NCBI GenBank assembly: GCA_013400975.1
Contig: WBMZ01009446.1
Coordinates: 62,001 to 126,000 of the forward strand
DNA from: Atrichornis clamosus
Lineage: Eukaryota > Chordata > Aves > Passeriformes > Menuridae
DNA length: 64,000 nucleotides
Reading direction: 5' to 3'
Part shown: piece after piece, positions 25,101-37,100 of the stretch
How positions within the stretch are numbered: the stretch's first letter is position 1
Layout: each line of letters begins with the position of its first letter
Translations under genes and position numbers: made by a program
The notes under the pieces: model-generated
Seen by the model: the letters and a program-made list of their open reading frames with translations, nothing else
The model's database searches: none
What the model was told of the DNA's origin: nothing

Positions 25101-28100
25101 AATCCAGGAATTTTCAAGAACAAAGACACTCCCATCCTGGGACTCGGGCAGGTGGGGTTTTTTTGGTTATTTTGGTTTTTTTTTTGTCTTGTCACGTGCT
25201 CTCAGCTCTGCCACAAGCAGCAGGGAAGAGTTTTTTCTTTCTTGTTTCTGTTTTTGGCCAGGTTTTTTTTCGGCTCTGTTTCTCAAGGGGCGGAGACAGA
25301 AAGTGAATTTTTTTTTTTCTTTTTTAGCTAGCTGAGAAAGGGAAGTTTTTCCTTGGAATTTTTTTTTTTTTTCCCTGAAATTGCTTTTCAACTGAGCTGG
25401 GGTCCAGGGCAGAAGGTTATCCGATCGCCGGCCCCGCCGGGGGAGGAGCCCTGCCTCGGCCCGTCAGCGGGGGACCACGCCAAGGACTCTGTACTTTACA
25501 CAGCTTTCTCCATCGCAAGTGGTTTATCATTTCATATTGTCATTTCTTTTCTGTGCCTGCAGGCACTCTGTGTGTCCTTGTAAATAGAACAGGTTTTTCT
25601 CATTTTCCCTCTGAGGAATTGGGGTTTTTTTCCGGACCTGGTGGGGGAGGGGCTGTTAATAGTGCACCCTCCCCCGGGAGGGCATTTTCCTCCTTACATT
25701 GTGTCAAACCCGGACGGTATAACAAATACTTTGAATATATCTAATGAGGGTTCCTGTTTACCTTTTTGCTATTTCCTAGATTCTGACTGCAGAGGTTCCT
25801 TCTCCATATTCCAAACTGGCTGACATACACTTCATCAACAGACAAACTCCTAAACTTCTGGAAGTGACACTGTCATACTTTAAATAGGTCAGCACAGACC
25901 AGTATTTTAGAGTACATTATCTCTCAGGAGCCAACAGGTCAGATTGTCTGTTTCTATACCATGGTTTTGTGAAAGAGGAAGGATAAAGGCAGAAGTACCA
26001 AGTGTGACTTTTCAGTGCAGGGTATGTTCACTGCAAATCCAGCTGGCAACACACTGCAGTGTCCTCCAGCAAGTTCTCCCCAAGGCAAGTTGTGCTATAT
26101 ATGGCAGCTACCTTGTGTCTGTCATACAGCATTGCCAGTCATAACGCCGCAGCAATTAAGTGGCTCAATCACCAGCTCTGGTCTGCTTTTCTTACCCATG
26201 TACACAGAAACAGCTGTTCCACTGCCTTAGGGGTTCCTTTTCTTTGACACCGACTTGGCACAAACTATTTGCCAGGTAGCCGCTGACACATTCAGTCAGT
26301 TTTGCTGCCGCAGCTTCTTAGAGCTGAAGCCTGGAAGCCTCAAACATATGCTAAGCTGCAAATCCTGCAGTGTACTGCAAATCCTGCAAATCCTGCAAGT
26401 GCTCTGTACATCCACACATGTGACGGCTTCACTTTTTATGTCCCATTTAGGATTCCCAGGCAACAGCACAGTTGCAGCGGGGCAGCAAAGCCGAGATCTA
26501 GCAGACACGACCGCCACAGAGAGAGCAGTGACCATGACTCCCCAGCAATCCCCTGTGAGAAGGGCGTGGCACAGCTTTGTTACTACCATCCCATCTCCAC
26601 AAAGAAACCACCAGCAGAACACCAGACAGAATAACCAGGAGGCTGGTTACATTTCAGTGCTCTGAAACACATTAGAGGCACATTTTGTTGTAGTACTTTT
26701 ATGAACCACAGTATTTTTATCACAACATTTATAATTTGGCATTACCTGTCAGCCAAAAACTATGCAAAATCAGGCTCTTCACATATATTTGAAAAAAACC
26801 ACCTTGATATTCCTCATATTTTCTTACTCATGCTTCTGTTAGGTAATTAAGACTCTTACTTGCTATGGGAACACCATTTGCTAACCAGCTTATACTAGGC
26901 TTTGGGTTGCCATTAGCTCTGCAGATCAATGTTCCATCTTCTCCAGGAGACAAGACCAAGTTTCTGGGTGCTGTTATCCAGTATGGGGCAGCTGGGTTTA
27001 AGAAAAGAAAGATAGCAATTATTTTCCAAAATTATGCACAGAAAGTCATAAGGCACAGGCATGGTAACCAGAAGATAATTCAAACAAGTATGTGTAGATA
27101 TAAACTTACACAGATACTGTTGCTTTATATGTGTATATATAGATATGTGATTAACTGGTAGGTCATATATGGGCTAAACTGGGCCTCTGGACACTCCCTG
27201 TATTAAAATTCTGAGAAAAACAACACGAGGTTCTCTGTTTCATTTAAGGTTGCCTGCTTCGAATCTAATTTGCCTTCCCTAAAGGAAGCAAAATTTATCT
27301 GACTATGGCATCTGCAGAGACTACAGTGGTCTTTTGATTAATTTCAGAGATACCCATGCTCTTAGTAGTTAGGGTGTTAGGAATGAATTTAGGCTTGATT
27401 ATATAAAAAGATTTCATGTCAAGGGTGAAATTTAGAAATGGCAAAATCCTTGGTCTCACTGAATTCAATGGATGATTGCAGTGGGGCCAGGTGTTTACCT
27501 GAGACAGACGAAAACACACAGATATCAAAACGGGTGGAATGCTGTCCTTACTAAAAGGTATTCTCCTATTTCTCCATCCTTTTTTACAATAAATAACCAC
27601 AAACAGCATATATTATCACATCTTTCAATTTTCAATTTTCAATTTTCAGGTTTTGGATTGATGGACAGATGCAAAAAGAAAATTAAACTTCTGCTCTTAA
27701 AAAGGAGGTTGAATGTAATCATAAAATGATGCTGATCTACAACACAATAAATGGCTATTTCGCATGCAAAGTAAGCAATTCAGCTGATTATTTCAATGAC
27801 TAATTAACTGTCATTACACTTTTTTGTTTCATGGTATTCACAACATACTTACAATTCATATTTAGACAAACATACTGTAAATGTTTTTAGAACTATAAGG
27901 CATCTTCTTGGGTAAAAAACATGAAGAAGATAGAAACCCAGAAATATCAGTAAAAGAGAAAAAGGAAGAAGACTATAAGACTGTAATCAGACAATAGTAA
28001 AAAGGAAAAGAAAGAATCTGGGTTATATGAACAGAGACCAGAAAAATGGAGAAAACAAGAAGGAGATGATGAAGAGAGGTAAGGAGGAAGATATAAAAAC

Positions 28101-31100
28101 AAGAGAAAGGAAGCAGTCTAATGACAGATAATCAAAGGACGTAAAATACATGTAGCACTTGGGCAAACTAAGAAAATGTATTACTGCTGTTACAGTACAA
28201 TCCCAATTTAGCTTGATGCTTTACAAAGTAACATTAAAAAATGAAAAAGAGATTAGAGATAATAAAGGCCTTCCAGCGTTAGAATTCAGACGGTTGAACA
28301 ATTGTTTCCTCAGAGTGTTTTATAACTATTATCATTCATCCTTTCAGCTATACTTCATCCTAGAAAGTCTGCTTCAATCCTGCATTCTGGACCCTTGAAA
28401 ACATTACATTAAGGATAATTTTAATATTACCTTTCACAGTTACTGAAATGACATGATGAACTGAACCTAATGTATTTCTTGCTATACATTTGTAGTTCCC
28501 AGAGTCAGCTTCAGAAACATCTACAATCTTGAGAGTTTTCTTGAAGTTTTCAAAAAACGTTCTGTTAGCTGGCAGTTCCCCACCCTCTTTAATCCAGCGG
28601 ATTACTGGTGTGGGTCTGCAGAGGTAAAAGCACAGATCAAATTTAGGGACTGAAGAAAAGGAAGGTAAGAGTTCAGTTCACTAATATTTTAACATATGTT
28701 TTATAAATAATTACTTTAAAAGCCTTTACCCAGATTCTGGGCCACATCCAACAAATATGAAAAATATGCCAGCATTTGTTTCTAGGAAATGACAAGTCTC
28801 AGTAACATTGTCAATGGCCATCTGTTCATAGGATTAATAATTACAGAATACATTTGTCTGCTGATTAATCTAAAAAACCTAACGGTTAATAAATGAAGAC
28901 AAGTTTATTTCAAATCTCATTGTGCTTGTACTATTACATTGATGTTTATGATGTTTTTAACGGTAGCTTCTAGATAATAACAAGTTTATAATTGTTCTTT
29001 GTGTGAGCAATACCCTAATGCTTCATGAACATCATAAATTTTATAGAAGAGCTGTAAGGAGACAGAAATATTACTTGTGAGAAATCAAGAAAAAAATGTC
29101 AGTGCTGAGTCAAGTATAGCTACTTGTCACTGCACCTTGTCTCAATCTTGGCTATGCACCATGTTGGCCACTGAAGTTGAAAGTCATTCAAACACATGGA
29201 AATATACTTTGAAAATTACAAGAAATTACAACTGTTGCTTACTGAGTAGAATGTCCTCTCTCAAACAGTAATGACATTAGGCAAATATTGCCTTAGCAGC
29301 CTAGTATCACGTATTTTATAACACAGACACCTCACAAAGCTGATTTTTAATTATGGTGTCAGTGATTAGGTATAGTTGTTTCAAACAAAATCTGCATCTG
29401 GCCCTTTGTGGACAAGTATTCCCTCTCTGAATTTATTTTGTTTTAATTACATGACAGCTCAAGACACAAAGCCATATAACACTCCATTTTTTTCATGGGT
29501 TTTATCCAGCCATTTTACTGGAGTTTGGATCACTGAACACTTTCGTTGCAGGGCTGCCAAAAGACATGTAACTACACTGCAGATGAGGATTACCTGAGCT
29601 GCTGCTACTCCCACTCCCAGGTGTGGTTCTGCCAGTGCTGCTGGTGCAGACAGCTGGGCAGGCCACAGCTGAGACAGAAACACTGCACCGACACTCGTAC
29701 CAAGCTGTGCCTGAGCGTGCCCTGTGGAGCTCGTGCAAGGGAACACACGTGCGTGATGATTTGTGATCACTGGCCTTCCTCGTGTCTACCCCAGAGCACT
29801 CTGCATTATATGCCTTTGTGCACTGTAAACATATTTACAGTTCTTTAAGTAGGTACTGAAGATTTTCCATTCTATTCTATAACCAATCTATTCTCCGATT
29901 TCTTCCTGAGAATGAAACTCATTTACAGATGAATTTAATTCATGAAATTAAACTGCTCTTTAGCAATTTTCTTTTTGCACAATAACCAGCAGAAGCAAAC
30001 TTGCATTACACTGAAGAAATAAGTACCATTTAAACTCAATTACAGTGAGAAATTGGATGTAACGACCTGAAGGTATGTTCTAACAACTCCCACCTACCTG
30101 ATCTACTAAGTAATCATTAACATATTAGCAGCTTTCTTGGATTAGAACAGAAAATTCTTATCTATTTTTATATAATTTGAGGACCTAATGAGTCTAAGCT
30201 TAGGAAGAAAACAGAGGCTTTATTCCTGAATGCAAATCTGTGCATATGTGCCTGCATTTAGCCTATGGCATTTCTCCCTTGTGTCCTTTAGACACAATGG
30301 TACAGCCCATATCCTGTGCACACGGTTCGGGGATATGAGAAGGCAGAGATCATGCATGTTCAAAGCTGGTTTCAAAGTCTGCTGGTGCCCAAGTAAATGG
30401 TGGCCTTCCTTAAAAGAGCTCTTTCCATTTTTCACTTCTGCTTCTTTGAAACACAAAAGCTTATATAGCAGTAACATTTTAAGCATCTCTGAAATGTTTC
30501 CCTCTATTTCTGTATTTCTACTTAGAAAAAAAAAACCTGTCTAAAAAGTAACTCACAATCCTGCTGCAATGCACTCCAGCAAAAGCACATTTCCTCTGAG
30601 TTCCACTTTGGTACTTGTGCTACCTGTTGGTGTTAGAAGTACTGGCTGCCTCTCTGTAACTGGCTTTGCTGGAACAAGAAAAAAAAAAAATTAATTTCTA
30701 AATTTTATTCTAATACTGATCAAATGCATACATCCATTCTCACATTTTGGACAAGCATTTTGCTCCAGATTGGCCATTTAATTAAAACTCATTGTGTAAC
30801 ACAACTACAAAGCTGAACACATTAGTTTTTGACAGACATAACATATCTGTTAAAAGCCACGATTTTGAACAGAGAGAAGAAAAATGTTGTTATTATTAAA
30901 AGACAGGAGCAATTGATACAAAGCTTTTACACAGGCAACTATACAGCCTTAATCCTAGGCAGAACCTATTTCATTCAACAGAACTATTATGGGGAGTATT
31001 GTGAGGCACAGTGCAAGACTTAGAGTTACCAAAAATTTCTGGGCTTCTAAAAAACAAAAAGAAAGCAAAGTTATTTTACTCAGGGGGGACCAAGGGGGTG

Positions 31101-34100
31101 AAAGGCACACTCTGCTTTGGAAGATGTTTTAATATTTTCTAGACAATGTGAGGCAGTGTTTCAGAAATTAATCCTTGCATTTTCCTCTCACTATATATTT
31201 AAGTTTAATTCAAGCTGTTCCCCAGTCTTACAATAAAGAACCGTTGATAAACCTGTAACAAATAACCACAGTAAACAGTTAGCTAAAAATATAAGGCCTG
31301 TTTCTGACACTGTACTCTGTTGGCTTTTGAAGTATATGGTATTTCCTACACCTTCACAGAATTCAGAATAAGAGTTTTCTGTAACTATAGAGCGTTTTCT
31401 GTGGACACTCTAATGTTCTCTTATAGCAATTTTAATATATAGGATTAAATTGCTCTGAAGTGCAGTAGCAGTCTGAAATATTACAGTAAATTTTGTTTTT
31501 TAAAAATGTGATTAAATACATAATAAACTCTAAGTTTGTTAAGAGTACAGGATTTACTGGTAGATCAGCGTAAATACAACACTTCATTTTAATCCAGTAT
31601 GTGCTGCGAATTCCTTAAGAACTAGTACACAAACAAAGTTGTGGGGAGAAAGAGGCGGTCTAGAGTCAAGAACACAGCTGACAGTCACAGCAACAACTCA
31701 TCTGCCCAGCACTGGCAGGGCCAAGGGCTGCTGACTCACTTGGCCAGACTATGAATACTCAGAAGAATTACCCCTGGTGGTTCTGAGCTGGGAGCTAACT
31801 GAATGGTGTTTTCCTTACTAATTGTAGCTAAAATATCACTTTGTGTTCAGGTTCTTATTCCTTGTTTGTTCCTCCTGAATAACATATAATTTTTATGCAG
31901 AGAAGTAGAATATTCTGCACCCATGTTTTATTTTAGATTCCCATAAGTCATAGTTTAATATGTACAAAGCCCCATTTGACAAGGAAAAAGACAAAAAATA
32001 GAATAAATATCGAATATCTTCTATGTCACACAATATCAAGTGGAGAGTCTAAAACCTCAAGTGTTACAAAACCAGTGGTGCTCCAAAGTCAGCCTTGCTA
32101 AACACTCATACACCTGTGTGGGAGGATTTAATGCAGAACATACAAAAGACCATTCAACACAGATTAATGGAAAGACCAGTTTAAACACCAAACAAACAAA
32201 AGTCATCTTACCCCTACAAAGTTATTTCTAGAGATAGTATTAAAGTGTTCAGATTTTAATTAATTCCAGTTTCACACTTATGAAGTTAAAAATTAATGGT
32301 ACATTTAATAAGATATTAAATGTGAAGTGCATCAGTTAAATGCTTTATTGTTGTTATTTATTATGCAGCTTATGATATTGGATAGTCCTAGTGATAATGA
32401 ACATATCAAAATACCAGGCAAATTGGAGGAAAAATTGGAGAAAAGCAACACAGTATAAAAGCAGTTTTTAAAATCTGCACCAGTGTGAAAGGACTCATTT
32501 ATTATAAGTGTTTATATTTTCTATGAGCCATATGTTACAAGAACACTGAAATATTAAATATTTGAAAGGATCACACCGTGCAGTCCCTTTGTAAAGTATG
32601 TATTATCACCAGCACTAATTGATACCTTTATTAGAAACTGAAAAGGGAGCAAAAGGTTAAGTAGCCATGGAGGTGAAGTTAGTTAACTAAATGCTACTGT
32701 GAAACAGGGAGTATCAGTGGGGACCAGTGTAACTCACCACCATAAATATCAGTGTCACTCAAATTAGCAGCTATAGTGTCATTCAATGAATCCACTGAAA
32801 TAAACAGAATATCATGAAGAAAGCATACAAGAGGGATAAATAAAAGTTCTGGGAATCAAAAGGTGATGGTATGGCCACGGTGAGTTAATCAAGTGACTGA
32901 TTAATTTGTTTCAATAGTTACAATAATCATAATAACCTTATATTCCTGCATTGGAAAATCTGAAAACTTTTTTTTTTTACACTGTATTTTTTCTACGTGT
33001 CAAATCTTACAAAACATTTTTTCAAAACACAAAGCCTAATAAAGGGAAAAATGATAGCTTTTAAAAATCAATTACACATCAGGAAAACTGGACACTACAT
33101 TTCAAGTTTATACAGTAATGTAATTTCACATTCAGAATTAAAATGGCAAAATTCCCTAGCATAACACTACTTAACCTTAGCATATAACTTGAGAACTCTG
33201 GATAAATACTATGTAAGTATATAATTAGGTAATGCAATACCTACTTGAAAAGACTTTTACAGATATGGGTTGTTTCTGCTGTATAGTTTGTGTATGATTA
33301 AATCTTGCATAACAGATATAGTCCTCCCGGGTGTCTTCTGGTTGTACATTAGAAAAATAAAGATCTCCATTCAGACCTTGGGAAACTCTTTCACTTTGAG
33401 GCAGCCTTTGGAAAGCTAAGGGAAAATAAGAATGCATTTATCTCAATTATAATACACACTCCATTATTATGATCTGCAGACTCCAGATTCACTCAATTAA
33501 GCTGTTTGTGGCTTGGTAAATATATAGACATTTCTAAATTTCCTGATGAGCTCCCTTGTCTTCCCGTTCTTCCCCAGTGGGTTAATCTACAACTTACATT
33601 AGAATCTCCAGCTGGTTTTGGCTGCATGCTTTTGGGCTGTATGTCTGCTTGTTTCCTCTTTTCTACAGAAATGGAAATTCACTGAATTTTAACTTAGAGG
33701 GAAACTTCACCATCTGTGGTCTTGGTGATCTACTGTGTAGAAAAACTGCAAAAAGTAAACTGCACAGAAAACAAACTCACCATTATCCATCCAAAATATT
33801 ATAGGTGGTGGTAGGCCAACAGGAGGCCTGCAGTGCAGCACCAGTGAATCACCTTCGCGAACCTGATTCGGTTCCAGTTTTTCTTTCGTCCACAAAGGCG
33901 ATCCTATAGAAAGAAATTTTAACACACACACAAACTATGGATTGAAAAAACCCTCAAAAATTTATGGGAAACTGCGTAAACTATTCCAGAGAAATGGAAG
34001 AATTACATGCATCAGAATGTTAAGTCCTTTCATGTTTACTGAAGATTTTATTTTTGTTCTTTTTTATGTTTCTTGGAAGAAAAGTACAGCAAAGATTTGC

Positions 34101-37100
34101 TGAAAGTATAATAAACTAATCCAGATTTTTTTGTCTACTCACTAAAGGTTTTTTAACAGTACCTTGAACATTTTTAACTACAATGAAAAAAAAAAAGTGC
34201 TACAATAGAAAAAAGGGTTGACCTCCCTGAAGCACTATTATACACACACACACTTTAATTGAGATGTGAGAACAGAACATTTTAAGCTGAGAAGCTTGAA
34301 AACTCTAAGATAAAACTCATAAAAAGCTGTAGAACCAATCTATCATTAATCAAAATTTTTTAGCTTTATCCTCTTTTTAGTCACAATCTGTTCTGTATTA
34401 AAGCTTTTACAAAAACTATGGAATACAGATTTTGTAAAGACAATAAAAATTGTTGTCATCAATGATGTGCATTAAGAATTTAAATATTTTATTCTAATAG
34501 TAGTGTCATAAATACAACTCAGTTTTAAACATAATAGTTCATCCAGTTATACCAAGAAAAAACCCAGATAATTAGATTTTGTAAAAAGATAGTTGAGAGG
34601 ACATGCACTACAGTATTACACCTCAGTATTAGAAAACAGGCAATAACTTCTAACATGATCTGATGACTGAATTTTTAAGACAGGAAAATAGAAAAGCAAA
34701 AAGTTCATAATAAGAAAACCGAAATGTTTCACACTTTATGAACATTAAGAGCTTTACTTACTGGAAGGCCTTATAACAATGTTGTTGGAAATGGCTGCTC
34801 CTCGTTCATTCCTTGCTGTACACTGGTATACTCCTTCATATGCTTCTGCTTTCCCACCATTCATAATATTTATGACGAGAGTCCCTGAATTTGGTTTCAT
34901 TGTTACCTGTGCATCCTTATCTATATCAAAATGAGTTCCATTGCGTGTCCAGGAGAAGCTAAAATAATAAAAACAAAAAGAAAAGTTTGCCTTCTTGAGC
35001 TGCCTTTTGTAGATTGTATGCAGAGAAAGGAGAAAAAACTAATTAACAAAAATACATGCTGTCTTTTCTTTAGCAGATAAGTAAGACTCATTCCCAAACT
35101 AAATGAAATAATAAAGCAATACAGAACTTTTAGTATAAGAAATCTGTCAATATTTTAAGATAAAAGGTTTGGCTGAACTTGTTAACAGGAGCTATTTCAA
35201 AGCAAATGTTTGGGATTTTTTTAAAATACATTAAAAAATTCTGAGGTTAATCATACATGGAAAAGAACTGATTTCCTTTCTACTAAAAATGATGCAGAAA
35301 CATCTGCAAGAACTGATATTGCTAAAGCTGCATTAGCATTTCCATTATAAAACCTATTGTTGAAAGGGTTTATAAACCTGTCTTTAAAAACTTGCTCAAG
35401 GCTGAAATGTGTCATCTCAGGCCCCAGCAGGACACCATTTCTGTTAATTGGTTTGTTGATTTTGAAGTTATGCAAGTGACTTAAGGACTGTGGAGAGTTT
35501 GATTTCTTTTCACTATCCTAATGCAACCAACCATGATTCTTTAAATGAAATTACATAGTCTGATAGCCTTTAATTCACCTAGTAAATTTATACTGGTGCT
35601 ATTCAAAACAAGAGATATTTTGAAAAGAAGTCACTAAAAATTAAGACTAATAGAATTTATAAAAAATTGTAAAGCAGAGATTCACAGTCTACAACTTAGA
35701 CTACCATAAACACCAATTTCTTACTTATGCTCTGTTAATGGTCAGAAGTATAATCACAGAGAGCTTGACCTGTGAACCTGTGCTGAGGACTCACAGGTTC
35801 AAATGATGTGAAAGCAGTTTTTGTACTTTTGTACACTTCAGCTTCAGAATCTTAAGCGCAAACACTCTGTGCTGGTTAGAAGGCTTCCTAAAATATAAAC
35901 TTAAACGGTACTGGAAAAGCTCAAAATCTAAGTGATTCACTGACCTTCTGCAGCAGGTGGGCAGGACTGGACGTGCTATTTGCACCTTGTGTTGGGAGAG
36001 AGAAGAACTGAACCTGATCAGCAGTGGTGCATCGCACTGCAGTGTTTTTGGGAGGACTAGCATGCACAGTGAACTAACAGTGAACCTCTTTCTTACTACC
36101 TTGCAAGAGAAGCTTCAGAATGTGTGGTTTCTGTAATCCTCTGTTACCAATAACACTGAAGGCAAGTGTAATGGAGCTTCAAAAGAGCAGTGGAAAATGT
36201 GGTACAAATCCCTGAGTTTGAGATATATGAAGAAAGTCAGTCTTTGGTGTTCAAGTTATATAGGTAGCAGCACATCCAGAAACCTTTATGCCAGGTGCTC
36301 TCAGGTGCTCTCAAATTATCATGTTTTAACAAAAAATGCACTCTATGGGCTGAGAAAGTTCATCTTTGACTTCAGAGCTTTGGAGCAGCTCAAGTTCCAA
36401 TATGCCTTTGCAGGTTATCAAGACTGATGGACCAACCAGACCAACTATTGATATAAATTGATTGGATGTCATATCTTAAAAAATAATCAAGGCTAAACAT
36501 AAGCTTATAAAACTCAGCAGAAAGTTCTGTACTTAAATGCTGTCACTTCCTCTGTGGTAGAGGAACAAAGCAAGATCCAGGTTTGATGGGCAAGAGGAGG
36601 ATGTACAGCTGACAGCCCTGGCACTCAGCTCAGGTATGTCAGTCTCACAGGCAGCACTCTTTTCCTCTCAGGTAATTCCAACCAAAAAAAGGTATTCAAG
36701 AGAAACATCTTCAGAAGCAATACAGTTGTCCCAAAGTGCACAATAATCATCTGATCCTCCAGGTCAACATCCAGACTCTTAAAAATGGCATTGGGCCAGC
36801 AAAATTAAGATGCTGGTAAACACAGCAGCTCTGTGGCACTATCATTAACAGAACACTAGAAAGGGTGAGAGTATCCCAGATAATCTCCATCTTCTCCATT
36901 CTGCTGCCCAGCATGATAATGACCACGATGCCAAGGTAACCAGCAGAAATAATGCAGAAAAAAACCTGGTTATTCAGAAGAAATACATTTTACATGCTCT
37001 GTCTGTGTCTGACTGGGCAGTTTTAGACTGACCTTGTTTGTAAGGTGTAGCATAACACTGCTAATGCAGAGAGATGCACATTTCTATGTTCACAGTCTCT

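Larger units (their letters stand above)
17421..26859 (-). other. NRCAM: NRCAM intron, 9.4 kb, splitting Ig4; transposon-rich
   Basis: It holds the CR1 at 19700-20960 and solo LTRs at 21051-21749 and 25015-25721, so roughly a quarter is recognisable mobile DNA. The 21750-25014 gap between the LTRs shows no retroviral gene. The remainder, including the less AT-rich 25.9-26.7 kb part with a 9-bp minisatellite, is unassigned. Confidence 0.85.

Noticed and set aside
26255..26665. A 136-codon plus-strand frame in the large intron
   Set aside because: No family resemblance. Several overlapping frames are open on both strands, and it includes a minisatellite; it looks like chance in a less AT-rich stretch.
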